Below are positions 1 through 8,241 of a DNA stretch of 38,488 nt, piece by piece. Positions within the stretch are counted from its first letter, which is position 1, and each line of letters begins with the position of its first letter. The notes below the pieces were generated by a model. The model was not told the origin of the DNA. It did no database searches and was given only the letters and a program-made list of their open reading frames with translations. Source of the stretch: Nitrospira sp. (GTDB lineage Bacteria; Nitrospirota; Nitrospiria; Nitrospirales; Nitrospiraceae); assembly GCA_029240595.1 (NCBI GenBank), contig JARDZZ010000004.1:1-38488 (forward strand), read 5' to 3'. The translations under genes were made by a program, and so were the position numbers.

Positions 1-407
1 AAACGGGTCTGTTTAAGCAGGCGATCCAAGAATTTGAACAGGCGGCGGAAGACCGGACCTATGCGCTCAAAGCACACGCGCAGATCGGCCTGTGCCACAA
101 ATCATTGGGACGACACGAAGAGGCGGTGGTGTCCTTCCGCAATGCGCTGAAATCGCCTCAGTCATCCAGGAAGGAAACCGTCCAGATTCTTTACGTCCTC
201 GGCCGCTCCCTGGAAATGCTGGGACGCACTGGTGAAACCCTGGAAGTGTATCGGTGGATCAGACGTGAAGATCCGGCTTACCGGGATGTCGAATTCAGGA
301 TCCAACAGTTGAGCGTAAGACGAACCTCCGTCAGGAACCGACCGTCTGCGTCCTGGGTCGGAGGGATTCTCAGGTCATGGCAAGTGTTGTTAGGCCTGCC
401 GAAATAG
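1..407 (+). CDS. TPR-repeat protein, 3' part only
   Basis: The reading frame is open from the left edge (first full codon at base 3) to a TAG at 405-407, so the gene starts outside the window. The visible 134 residues are helical and match tetratricopeptide repeats: a first unit with GLFKQAIQEFEQAAED, a second with AQIGLCHKSLGRHEEAVVSF, and a third with VLGRSLEMLGRTGETLEVYRWI. TPR arrays are protein-protein interaction scaffolds. The partner is not visible. After the repeats comes a short basic tail ending near RSWQVLLGLPK. The gene converges on the large minus-strand fusion gene with only 3 nt between stop codons. Function beyond TPR is unknown. Confidence 0.8.
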   Translation, partial: TGLFKQAIQEFEQAAEDRTYALKAHAQIGLCHKSLGRHEEAVVSFRNALKSPQSSRKETVQILYVLGRSLEMLGRTGETLEVYRWIRREDPAYRDVEFRIQQLSVRRTSVRNRPSASWVGGILRSWQVLLGLPK

Positions 408-410
408 CCG

Positions 411-3400
411 TTACACCGCCGAGAGATGTGCGATCGCCTTGTACACCGCCTCCGGGTCGCTCAACTGATTCCATCCCAATATCGCAGTCGAGTCTTCCAC
501 ATACTGACCAGTCCTCATGCCGTTGAGCACGCAGGTGACTCCAGGCGTGCTCGCAATCACCCACAAGGCTTTTCGTGATAGAGACTCCATTCGTTTTGAT
601 TCAGGAAGAAGCGGATCGATGGAGGCGGCTATCTGTTGCGTTCGGACGCGACTCCTCTCGGCCGCCGTTCGACGCAGCAATCCCAGGAGTGCGAGAAGTC
701 GTGGAACGTACCGGTCTCTCCAGCTTTCCCACTGCTGCTCGACAGACATCCCGCGAAGCAGCCGTGGAATCGCCTGCAAAACTTGGTTCACATGCGGCGC
801 GATCATCTGATGCTCGACCTGTTCCCAATGCTCCACTCCCTGCAAACGGGTGCGGAGAGGCGCTAACTCTTTGGCCCAATTAAAATAGTCCTTGGGCTCC
901 AGGCCTTTTCCGCCGTACGGAATGACCGCAGCGAGCGTCGACCGATACTCGTCTTCTAATACGTCGACCGCTCGGAATGCCTCCTCAAGGTTTCCTGATT
1001 CACCTTCCAGCGGACACTCCGCCAAGCGCACCATGCCCGCCCCTGCACCGGGCATGGCATTCAGGGGGCGATTCACCAGCACGGCGATCTGTTCTTGCTG
1101 GGCGAATTGCAGGACGCTCTGATCATGCTGAGGCCCCGTATTGGCCCGTGTGGCTACATCGCTCTCGAATAGGTTCATGGGACATTGCAAAACGGCAAAG
1201 TGATGCCGCGTCATTCCCACTGAGGCGGCCGCGCGCGCCGCTGCAGACAACACCTCAAACAAGGAGACGGCTTCAGGATCCTCCTTGTCACGACCGACCG
1301 TGTTTGAAGAAACGCCATACCATTGAATGCGGCCGGCCACCACTTGCGATTCGAAATAGGCGAATGCTTGTTGAATCCGCCGGTAGAAGCGCTCACGGGA
1401 CTCCAGCAGGCTCGCCGCGCCGCTTCGGGCTGCTTCCGAAAGAGCATACTCCGGATTGTGTAACAGGCAGACATCCACGGTCGCCAAGCCCAAACGGTCC
1501 AGCGAGCCATCGAGTTGGTCCGCGAGAAACTCCGGATGAATGCAATGCCAAATCCCGTCCCCATACTTGACCATGTCGGGGTAGGGGCGCCCCGTCCGTT
1601 CCCGCGCCTCTGCCTCCTTGAGATTCTGGCCCTGAACATAGCCGATTTTGGACACAACGATCATTTCGTCCCTTGATACGGCGCGCGTATGCACTATCTC
1701 GCGCAGAACCGTTCCAATCATGCGCTCGCTTCCGCCATCCATGTAGTTCGTAGAGGTGTCGATCACATTCACGCCGATTTCCAGCGCACGCATCAGCGCC
1801 CGTCGATGTTCAGGCTCGCTCTCGTCGACACGATACCCTCCGAAGCCCAGTCTCGAAGCGGTTAACCCGGTTGATCCGAATGCCGTATAGCCGTGTGCGA
1901 ACTGACCAGCTGTCCGAGGCTGATTCACCATTCTGGCGGCGTATCGTGCCGATCCTTCGACGGTGGCTGAACCACCGAGCATCCGGCCCCGTAGTTTCTT
2001 GCCGCCCGCGGTGGAAGCCGAGCGGGTAGAGAGGCGGGAAAGAACCTCGGCCGCCGACACGGGATCGGTCAGCGGCTGTTGGCAGGAAAAATCGCGGCAG
2101 ATGTACAGCGCAGTGCGGCCATCGACGGGCTTCTTTCCAGCAAGCAAGGGGTGTGAGGAGGCTCCATCAGTGCGATGACTGGTGGCCAGAATGCGGTTCG
2201 GCAGATACATGGTCCGTACGGTGTCGCGTAAGGCAGAAAACGCCGGATCGTCTTTGGCACCGATCAATGCCAGTTCGACCGGTCCTTCAGTCAGAAAATC
2301 AACCAATGACAAGCTCTTGGCAAATCCCCGCGGGTATCGGCTCATCTGCTTGCCATACGCACGCATGGCCGCAACGGCGGCCTCGCGAAACTCGGGACGG
2401 TCCAGGTGAAATGACAGACGGGCTAAGAACGTTGCGGCCACGGCATTGCCGCTCGGCGTCGCGCCATCAGCACCTTCACGTCCGCGCACAATCAGTGCCT
2501 CGTGATCCTTTGCCGTGGTGTAAAACCCTCCGAGCTCATGATCTTGAAACGACTCCAGAAGAGGCACCGCAAGCGCACCCGCCCTCTCGAGGAACCGTTC
2601 TTCGCCGCCGGCTTCATAGAGATCGACCAACCCTTCTCCCAAATACGCATAGTCTTCTAAGACGGCGTCGTGGTGTGCGCGGCCCTTTCGTGAGGTTCGA
2701 AGCAGGCGATTGTCCTTCGTGTAATGCATTCGAAGGAGATACTCGGTAGACCGTCGGGCTGCCTCGATGTACTCAGGTCGATCCAGCACACGTCCGGCTT
2801 CCGCCATGGCGGAGATCATCATGCCATTCCAGGCGGTGATGATCTTGTCGTCCAGACCAGGCGGCACCCGACGGGCGCGGGCCTCATAGAGTAGTGCTCG
2901 CCCGCGTCGCACAGAGTCCCGCAGTTCCTCGATCGGGACCTGTAACTCTTGTGCAATGACGTCGAGCGGCCGCATCCGATTGGGAATGTTCTTATGCTCC
3001 CAATTGCCTTGTTTCGTAATGTCGTACACCGCGCAGAAGCGCCGGCAGTCTTCTTCGTTGTCGAGGGCCTGTGCGACCTGCTCGGGCGTCCACACGAAGA
3101 ACTTGCCTTCCTCACCTTCCGAATCGGCATCGGTGGCGGAATAGAACGCTCCTTGGTCATTCGTCATTTCGCGAAGCACGTAATCGAGTACTTCCGTGAC
3201 CACCTGGCGGTAGGAGTCATTCCCGGTAACTTGGAACGCCTCGAGATAGGCTCTCCCCAGCAAAGCGTTGTCGTAGAGCATTTTCTCGAAATGAGGGACA
3301 AGCCAGCGTTCGTCGGTTGAATACCGTGCAAACCCGCCTCCAATGTGGTCGTAGATTCCTCCTGCAGCCATGGCGTCGAGGGTGGTCGTGACCATCTGCA

Positions 3401-4103
3401 GCGCCATAGGATTGCCGCTCCTGCGGTAGCATCGAAGCAGGAGAGAGAGTCCGGCAGCAGGCGGGAATTTGGGAGCACCCCCGAATCCACCGAAGCGTGC
3501 ATCAAATTCCTGCTTGAATTCGTCCACGGCCGCATCAAGAACTTCCTCACCGACGGAGATTGGAGCAGGGGTTTGCCACTCACGCTGTAATCGGGCGGTC
3601 ATGTCCTGAGCCTGAGATCGGACTCCGTTGGGATCTTGCTTCCAGACGTCCGCGATCTGTTGCAACAGATCCGGAAACCCTGGACGCCCCCACCGACCAG
3701 CGGGCGGAAAATAGGTTCCTGCAAAGAACGGCTGCTGTTCAGGAGTCAGGAAGACGGTCATCGGCCACCCACCCTGGCCGTGATTCATCGCGACCGTAGC
3801 AGCCATATAAATCTCATCGAGATCTGGTCGTTCCTCGCGATCGACTTTGATACAAACAAACCACCGATTCATCAACGCTGCGATCGCTTCGTTTTCAAAC
3901 GACTCACGTTCCATGACATGACACCAGTGACAAGCGGAATAACCGATGGACAATAGGATCGGACAATTCCTCTGCCGTGCGGTGTCAAACGCTTCCGGTC
4001 CCCAGGGGTACCAGTCAACCGGGTTATAGGCGTGTTGGAGGAGATAGGGACTCGTCTCGTGGACCAGGCGATTGGGCTTGCGTGGAGGTGTTGAAGTTGA
4101 CAT
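411..4103 (-). CDS. Fused DUF255 (YyaL/SSP411-type) thioredoxin-like protein and aldo/keto reductase
   Basis: A single uninterrupted 1230-residue frame carries two proteins normally encoded apart. Residues 1-170 are the DUF255 thioredoxin-like fold (opening [21 protein letters not shown]; redox motif C58-H-W-C61). About 190-690 is the six-hairpin, epimerase-like domain of the YyaL/SPATA20 family, whose exact reaction is unsettled. After a linker at roughly 690-730, residues 735-1230 form an aldo/keto reductase with all four family catalytic residues in order: D782 and Y787 ([12 protein letters not shown]), K819 (VVSKIGYV) and H882 (CLLHNPE). It also has a long helical C-terminal extension and a closing [11 protein letters not shown] segment. 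Met725 (codon at 1931) could start a stand-alone reductase, so a second internal start cannot be excluded. The ATG at 4103 lies 45 nt after the terminator of the upstream small gene, so it needs its own promoter. Soluble, no signal peptide. Confidence 0.88.
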   Translation of the reverse strand: MSTSTPPRKPNRLVHETSPYLLQHAYNPVDWYPWGPEAFDTARQRNCPILLSIGYSACHWCHVMERESFENEAIAALMNRWFVCIKVDREERPDLDEIYMAATVAMNHGQGGWPMTVFLTPEQQPFFAGTYFPPAGRWGRPGFPDLLQQIADVWKQDPNGVRSQAQDMTARLQREWQTPAPISVGEEVLDAAVDEFKQEFDARFGGFGGAPKFPPAAGLSLLLRCYRRSGNPMALQMVTTTLDAMAAGGIYDHIGGGFARYSTDERWLVPHFEKMLYDNALLGRAYLEAFQVTGNDSYRQVVTEVLDYVLREMTNDQGAFYSATDADSEGEEGKFFVWTPEQVAQALDNEEDCRRFCAVYDITKQGNWEHKNIPNRMRPLDVIAQELQVPIEELRDSVRRGRALLYEARARRVPPGLDDKIITAWNGMMISAMAEAGRVLDRPEYIEAARRSTEYLLRMHYTKDNRLLRTSRKGRAHHDAVLEDYAYLGEGLVDLYEAGGEERFLERAGALAVPLLESFQDHELGGFYTTAKDHEALIVRGREGADGATPSGNAVAATFLARLSFHLDRPEFREAAVAAMRAYGKQMSRYPRGFAKSLSLVDFLTEGPVELALIGAKDDPAFSALRDTVRTMYLPNRILATSHRTDGASSHPLLAGKKPVDGRTALYICRDFSCQQPLTDPVSAAEVLSRLSTRSASTAGGKKLRGRMLGGSATVEGSARYAARMVNQPRTAGQFAHGYTAFGSTGLTASRLGFGGYRVDESEPEHRRALMRALEIGVNVIDTSTNYMDGGSERMIGTVLREIVHTRAVSRDEMIVVSKIGYVQGQNLKEAEARERTGRPYPDMVKYGDGIWHCIHPEFLADQLDGSLDRLGLATVDVCLLHNPEYALSEAARSGAASLLESRERFYRRIQQAFAYFESQVVAGRIQWYGVSSNTVGRDKEDPEAVSLFEVLSAAARAAASVGMTRHHFAVLQCPMNLFESDVATRANTGPQHDQSVLQFAQQEQIAVLVNRPLNAMPGAGAGMVRLAECPLEGESGNLEEAFRAVDVLEDEYRSTLAAVIPYGGKGLEPKDYFNWAKELAPLRTRLQGVEHWEQVEHQMIAPHVNQVLQAIPRLLRGMSVEQQWESWRDRYVPRLLALLGLLRRTAAERSRVRTQQIAASIDPLLPESKRMESLSRKALWVIASTPGVTCVLNGMRTGQYVEDSTAILGWNQLSDPEAVYKAIAHLSAV

Positions 4104-4108
4104 AGGTC

Positions 4109-4138
4109 ACGGTAGCACCGGCTTCTGAAAGGGGTCAA
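4109..4138 (-). promoter_or_regulatory. Candidate promoter of the fusion gene
   Basis: Reading the minus strand, TTGACC (4138-4133) is followed after 18 nt by TACCGT (4114-4109), preceded by TGC as in an extended -10 element. The -10 is poor. If used, transcription would begin at about the start codon (4103), giving a leaderless or near-leaderless mRNA. The preceding terminator (4148-4183) means some promoter must lie in this short interval unless the gene lives on read-through. Confidence 0.35.
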
Positions 4139-4147
4139 TGCGCCCCC

Positions 4148-4183
4148 AAAAAAAAGGTCTATGGCCGTAAGACCATAGACCTT
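4148..4183 (-). terminator. Rho-independent terminator of the Lys/His-rich small gene
   Basis: A perfect 11-bp inverted repeat (4154-4164 with 4173-4183, AAGGTCTATGG type) surrounds an 8-nt loop. On the minus strand it is followed by eight consecutive T (complement of 4148-4155). It lies 45 nt downstream of the stop codon of the 75-residue minus-strand gene. Confidence 0.85.
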
Positions 4184-4227
4184 GGGGAATACTCGAGGCC
4201 CGACAAATGTGAAGGAGCCGTGGCGAC

Positions 4228-4455
4228 TTACTTGCCCTTCTTCTCGTCCTTCTTGTCTTCTTTCTTCTCTCCGAAGGTGTCCACGTGGCCACCCTTCTTC
4301 TCTTCTTTCTTGTCCTTGTTCTCATCGCCGTACACGAGAACGTGGCCGCCCTTCTTTTCGTCCTTCTTATCCTTCTTCTCCTCGCCGGCGAACGAAGGAG
4401 CGCTGAATGCAATCAACACCGCCACTGCCATAATAGTCATTAACGCGCGCTTCAT
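4228..4455 (-). CDS. Small secreted Lys/Glu/His-rich repeat protein
   Basis: A 75-residue protein. Residues 1-23 are a clean Sec signal peptide (MKRALM..., hydrophobic core, cleavage likely after PSFA-G or SFAG). The mature part is almost entirely charged. It holds two imperfect repeats of the form K-D/E-KK-D/E-EKKGGHV-x-x-Y/F-G-D/E and a third, shortened copy at the C-terminus. The GGHV histidines and acidic clusters could bind metal or polyanions, but no family is recognised. A purine-rich GGGGGG tract sits about 8 nt before the ATG. It has its own promoter-like sequence and a strong terminator, so it is a monocistronic gene and not a chance frame. Low complexity means its sequence evolves fast and searches may miss relatives. 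Confidence 0.8.
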   Translation of the reverse strand: MKRALMTIMAVAVLIAFSAPSFAGEEKKDKKDEKKGGHVLVYGDENKDKKEEKKGGHVDTFGEKKEDKKDEKKGK

Positions 4456-4509
4456 AGGTAGCCCCCCTTAGACTGTGCATTTGCCTGACCATCAGACAAA
4501 CGGGCGCAT

Positions 4510-4539
4510 ACCGTAGCCAATGAATCAGGGATTTGTCAA
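4510..4539 (-). promoter_or_regulatory. Candidate sigma70-type promoter of the Lys/His-rich gene
   Basis: Minus-strand TTGACA (4539-4534) is followed after 18 nt by TACGGT (4515-4510). The -35 is perfect and the -10 weak. The predicted start at about 4503 leaves a leader of about 47 nt. Confidence 0.45.
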
Positions 4540-4632
4540 TGACCACGAATTCCAAGGACCATTGCGTGCATCAATCGCCCGGTCGCGTCCTCTGTGATAA
4601 GGTTAAGAGACAGTATTTCGGCTCATCGTCCC

Positions 4633-6075
4633 ATGAATGACATCGGCCCGTACTCAAACTATCGCCTCACCGTTCGACTGGAACTCTCGAATAAACCGGG
4701 GATGTTTGCCAAGGTAGCCTCGGCTCTCGCCGAAGAAGGGGCCAACCTCGGCGCTGTGGATCTGGCGTCGGCAACCGCCGACCGGATGGTCAGGGACGTC
4801 ACCTTTGATGTCCGGGATGAAGCCCATGGCGAGCGGGTTCTGGCTAAATTGAATGCCATTCCAGACGTCACCGTGCTCTCGGCCTCGGATCGAATTTTTC
4901 TCCTCCACCTGGGAGGGAAGATCCAGGTGAAGAGCAAGCTGCCGCTGACTACACGTAACGTGCTGTCGATGGTTTATACGCCTGGCGTGGGCCGTGTCGC
5001 CCAAGCGATCGCCATCGATAAATCCAAAGCGTATGCCTTCACGACAAAGAGTAACACTGTGGCGGTGGTGACAGACGGATCAGCGGTGTTAGGCCTGGGG
5101 AATCTCGGACCGGAAGCGGCCCTTCCGGTCATGGAAGGCAAGGCGATGCTATTCAAGGAATTGGCCGGAATCGATGCCTGGCCTATTTGCCTGGCGACTC
5201 AAGATCCGGATGAGATTGTGCGCTCCGTCCAAGCGATTGCCCCCGGATTCGGGGCCATCAACCTCGAGGATATCAGCGCACCTCGCTGTTTTGAGATCGA
5301 ACGTCGACTCAAGGCGTCACTGGACATTCCGATCATGCATGACGACCAGCACGGGACCGCGGTGGTCCTGCTCGCCGCATTGACCAATGCCTTGACCGTA
5401 GTAGGTAAGCATATCGAAGAGGTTCGTGTCGTGGTCAATGGGCTTGGTGCCGCGGGCACTGCCTGCTGCCGGATCCTGCTCGCAGCCGGGGTGTCCCATC
5501 TCCTCGGCTGCGATAAGGAAGGGATCGTTCTGTACGGAGACGCCGCCCAACTGAGAGCCTGCCGAACCGATCTGACGGCATGCCTGACGCCCAACCGGCC
5601 ACGCGGCAGCTTGCGCGACGCATTACGCAATGCCGATGTATTCATCGGACTTTCCGTGGGCAACCTGTTGGACGCGGAGGACCTTGACCTGATGGCGGCG
5701 GATAGAATCGTCTTCGCTATGGCCAATCCCGACCCCGAAGTGCCCCCTCAACTGGCGCTTTCCCACTGCCGCATCTTCGCGACCGGCCGCTCGGATTTTC
5801 CCAACCAGATCAACAACGCGTTGGCATTCCCAGGTATTTTCCGTGGCGCGCTCGATGTGCAGGCCAGCGAGATCAACGAACTCATGAAACTTGCCGCAGC
5901 CCGGGCTTTAGCCGAAACGATTCCACGGGCCGCACTCAGCGATGACTACATCGTGCCCAGCCTGTTCGACAAAGATGTCGTTCCCCGGGTGGCGCGAGCA
6001 GTTGCCGCAGCTGCGCGTGAGAGTGGGACAGCACGTCGAAGATCGAAGCCTTCGGATGAACGGCCCCTGGCTTGA
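4633..6075 (+). CDS. ACT-domain malic enzyme (NAD(P)-dependent malate oxidoreductase, decarboxylating)
   Basis: Catalyses oxidative decarboxylation of malate to pyruvate, linking the C4 acids to pyruvate. From the ATG at 4633 the protein has 480 residues. The first ~80 are an ACT ligand-binding domain (YRLTVRLELSNKPGMFAKVA), which suggests allosteric control by a small molecule. Then comes the malic enzyme core with the catalytic Tyr motif MVYTPGVG, the Lys-bearing MEGKAMLFKELAGIDA, the metal-binding DDQHGTA, and the dinucleotide motif NGLGAAG. A GTG at 4594 would add 13 residues. Neither start has a good ribosome binding site, and ATG was chosen because the ACT domain begins soon after it. 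The fold fits the short bacterial class, with no phosphotransacetylase extension. Coenzyme preference cannot be read from sequence. It stands alone, divergent from the Lys/His-rich gene. Confidence 0.93.
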   Translation: MNDIGPYSNYRLTVRLELSNKPGMFAKVASALAEEGANLGAVDLASATADRMVRDVTFDVRDEAHGERVLAKLNAIPDVTVLSASDRIFLLHLGGKIQVKSKLPLTTRNVLSMVYTPGVGRVAQAIAIDKSKAYAFTTKSNTVAVVTDGSAVLGLGNLGPEAALPVMEGKAMLFKELAGIDAWPICLATQDPDEIVRSVQAIAPGFGAINLEDISAPRCFEIERRLKASLDIPIMHDDQHGTAVVLLAALTNALTVVGKHIEEVRVVVNGLGAAGTACCRILLAAGVSHLLGCDKEGIVLYGDAAQLRACRTDLTACLTPNRPRGSLRDALRNADVFIGLSVGNLLDAEDLDLMAADRIVFAMANPDPEVPPQLALSHCRIFATGRSDFPNQINNALAFPGIFRGALDVQASEINELMKLAAARALAETIPRAALSDDYIVPSLFDKDVVPRVARAVAAAARESGTARRRSKPSDERPLA

Positions 6076-6145
6076 CCCCCACTGAGCGGGCGCGTGTTTC
6101 TCCTGAGAATGCACGTGTCCTCACTTCAGCGCCCCTGTTCTCCTG

Positions 6146-6154
6146 TGCTACAAT
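6146..6154 (+). promoter_or_regulatory. Extended -10 promoter of the J-domain/RNase D pair
   Basis: TGC followed directly by TACAAT (6149-6154) forms an extended -10 element. The corresponding -35 (TTCAGC at 6125-6130, 18-nt spacer) is weak. The predicted start near 6161 leaves about 20 nt before the ATG at 6181, which argues against the longer reading frame that begins upstream of the promoter. Confidence 0.5.
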
Positions 6155-6180
6155 GCCCGCATTCCCGGAGCGTCTACGCC

Positions 6181-6813
6181 ATGCCCTTCTCCGCCGCCAA
6201 GTACATGAAGTTTCGCAACGGCATGCACAAGCGGATCGGCTCCCTGCGTTCAAAGACGGAAGACAGTATGGAAGTTGCCGTGGACACCATGATGGAAGAG
6301 CGGGTAGACAGCTACTTCCGGATTGAGCAGGGCCTGGACGAGATCATCAAGTCTTTGTTGCAGATAGAAGAAGAGCTGGAACAAATCTGCGATATATCAG
6401 GCGCCATGCGCCTCGAATCTAGGCTTGAGTTCGTGGAAGACCGTTGGGATGACCTCGACAGCGAAATTCGCGAACGGCCCAGGCGCCGGAGGCGACGCAT
6501 AAGCCTCGCTGATATGCTGAAGGCCGCGGGCGGAGGCGGCGGTGATCTCTCCCAAAGTTCAGGAGGTGTCAATAACGCCGTAGACGCCTATGCCATAATG
6601 GGAGTAGAGTTCGGCAGTTCTTTGGCCGAGGTGACTGCGGCATTCAGGCACAAGGCGAAGCTGTTGCATCCCGATGCCAATCAGGGCGATCGCAGCTCTG
6701 AGCCGGAACTGCGGCGGATGTTGGATGCCTATCAGTTTTTGAAGGAATATCTGAGCCTCAGTAACACGGAACCGATGCAGCCGCCGAAGCGCCCCTACAG
6801 CCCAGCCGAGTAA
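6181..6813 (+). CDS. C-terminal J-domain protein with helical N-terminus
   Basis: 210 residues. About 30-105 are predicted helical/coiled coil (charged heptads, then a run of arginines at 100-106). 107-132 are Gly/Ser-rich. 134-190 form a J domain with the diagnostic H163-P-D in helix-loop-helix context (FRHKAKLLHPDANQG). J domains stimulate the ATPase of Hsp70/DnaK, and the rest usually picks the client. There is no Gly/Phe or zinc region, so it is a type III (DnaJ-like) co-chaperone, not DnaJ. The ATG at 6181 has GGAG about 10 nt upstream and fits the extended -10 at 6146-6154. RNase D follows after 7 nt, so the two are probably co-transcribed. The client is unknown. Confidence 0.8.
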   Translation: MPFSAAKYMKFRNGMHKRIGSLRSKTEDSMEVAVDTMMEERVDSYFRIEQGLDEIIKSLLQIEEELEQICDISGAMRLESRLEFVEDRWDDLDSEIRERPRRRRRRISLADMLKAAGGGGGDLSQSSGGVNNAVDAYAIMGVEFGSSLAEVTAAFRHKAKLLHPDANQGDRSSEPELRRMLDAYQFLKEYLSLSNTEPMQPPKRPYSPAE

Positions 6814-6820
6814 TGCCACA

Positions 6821-8035
6821 GTGATCACCCCTCCCGAGGAACGGTACATTACCGACAGCGCGGCACTCGAGGCTCTTTGCAAGGAGTTACGGTCCAGTCG
6901 CCGGTTGGGACTGGATACAGAATTCGTCGGCGAAGACAGCTTCATCCCCAAGCTGGAATTAATCCAAGTCGCCACGCATGACCTTGCGGCCGTCATCGAT
7001 TTTCCCGCCGTCCAAGCCAAGGGATCGCTTGCGCCGTTCTGGGACCTGATCTGCGATCCAACTATCGAAAAGATCGTGCATGCGGGTCGCCAAGATCTTG
7101 ACCTCTTTGCGATTCACGCTGGGCAGATTCCTCAGCCGTTTTTTGACACGCAAATCGCGGCGGCCATGCTCGGCTTCGGTGCGCAAATCGCTTATGCAAA
7201 TTTGGTTCAGCGAATTCATGGGACGAAGTTGGCAAAGGCTCATACGTTTACTAACTGGAGTGCTCGACCGCTTTCCTCTGATCAAATCGCCTATGCCGCC
7301 GAAGATGTGCAGTTTCTGCTGCCTATTCATACCTACCTGCAGCGGCGGCTACAGGCGCTCGGCCGGGCCGAATGGGTCCGAGAGGAATTTTCTCGCCTAG
7401 AGACAAGCGTAGGGGAGAAGAGTAAAGACCCGCTCGATCGCTACCAACGCATCAGGGGATGGGATAACCTGAAGCCCAGACAGGCTGCCATCCTACGAGA
7501 CCTGGCCGCATGGCGCGAAGCCGAAGCCCGCCGGCGTAACGTACCCAGGGGCCGTGTGATCCGTGACGAAGTGCTGTTGCAATTGGCGCGGCATCCGCCG
7601 CGCAATATTGATGAACTCCGTGGGCTCCGGGGCTTGCACGGATCTGAAATCGACCGGAACGGTGAGCTGTTGATCACCCTGATCACAACGGCGCTTGAAC
7701 TTCCACCTTCTGCCTGGCCCGAGGTGCCCCGAGAGCGGAAACCTGAACCGGAGTCCATTGGATTGGTGGAACTTCTCCAAGCGGTGCTGAAAGCACGAGC
7801 GGCCGAGATGGAAATTGCTCCCACATTACTCGCAACGACAGCCGACCTCCAGTCGCTCGTTGAAGCCAAGGAAAAGAAGAGACAGGCAGACCTTCCCCTG
7901 TTGCGAGGATGGCGACGCCAGTTAATCGGCGATCTACTTTTACAGATCCTCGATGGCAGCGTGACGGTTTCCGTCGACCCAGCAAAGGGAGTCCTGCGGA
8001 TGTCTGGAGATAGTGTGACCACCAGTTTGTCATAA
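6821..8035 (+). CDS. rnd: Ribonuclease D
   Basis: A 3'-5' exoribonuclease of the DEDDy class that trims tRNA precursors and other small RNAs in the cytoplasm. In this 404-residue protein the acidic catalytic set is visible: D32 and E34 (LGLDTEF), D92 (HAGRQDLDLF), and Y158...D162 (YAAED). A first HRDC nucleic-acid-binding domain lies at about 210-290 (LKPRQAAILRDLAAWREAEA, then RHPPRNIDELRGLRGL). A second helical HRDC-like stretch occupies about 310-385. Length and order match bacterial RNase D. The GTG at 6821 follows the J-domain gene by 7 nt, with no better start in frame, so translation is probably coupled to it. Confidence 0.93.
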   Translation: MITPPEERYITDSAALEALCKELRSSRRLGLDTEFVGEDSFIPKLELIQVATHDLAAVIDFPAVQAKGSLAPFWDLICDPTIEKIVHAGRQDLDLFAIHAGQIPQPFFDTQIAAAMLGFGAQIAYANLVQRIHGTKLAKAHTFTNWSARPLSSDQIAYAAEDVQFLLPIHTYLQRRLQALGRAEWVREEFSRLETSVGEKSKDPLDRYQRIRGWDNLKPRQAAILRDLAAWREAEARRRNVPRGRVIRDEVLLQLARHPPRNIDELRGLRGLHGSEIDRNGELLITLITTALELPPSAWPEVPRERKPEPESIGLVELLQAVLKARAAEMEIAPTLLATTADLQSLVEAKEKKRQADLPLLRGWRRQLIGDLLLQILDGSVTVSVDPAKGVLRMSGDSVTTSLS

Positions 8036-8241
8036 GCTGGCCGCATCCTTCGTCGTTCGTCTTCACCTTCGCACTGTTCAAAAACTGCCTGAGCCCATCC
8101 ACCACGTGCATCGCGGTCCCGCCCCAGGGGCACGCACCCCCAGTGATTTCGGCGTCTTGCGCAATCCTCCACTCGCTCGGCTGCAGCATCAACTGGTACA
8201 GATCTGGCACCTTCGGGCTCGACCTCATCCGCGAGCCGCTC
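8036..8241 (+). other. Intergenic region before the GGDEF gene
   Basis: 206 nt between RNase D and the membrane GGDEF gene. A frame-continuous GTG at 8143 could extend the downstream protein by 33 residues, but these are not hydrophobic or domain-like. No clear promoter, terminator or RNA structure was found by eye. Confidence 0.4.

Noticed and set aside
4231-4389. Direct repeats that might suggest a tandem array or CRISPR
   Set aside because: They are codon-level repeats inside the Lys-rich protein, only two to three imperfect units, with no unique spacers.
4220-4471. Ser/Phe-rich plus-strand frames opposite the Lys-rich gene
   Set aside because: They are the complement of AAG/GAA repeats; the minus strand has the signal peptide, ribosome site and terminator.
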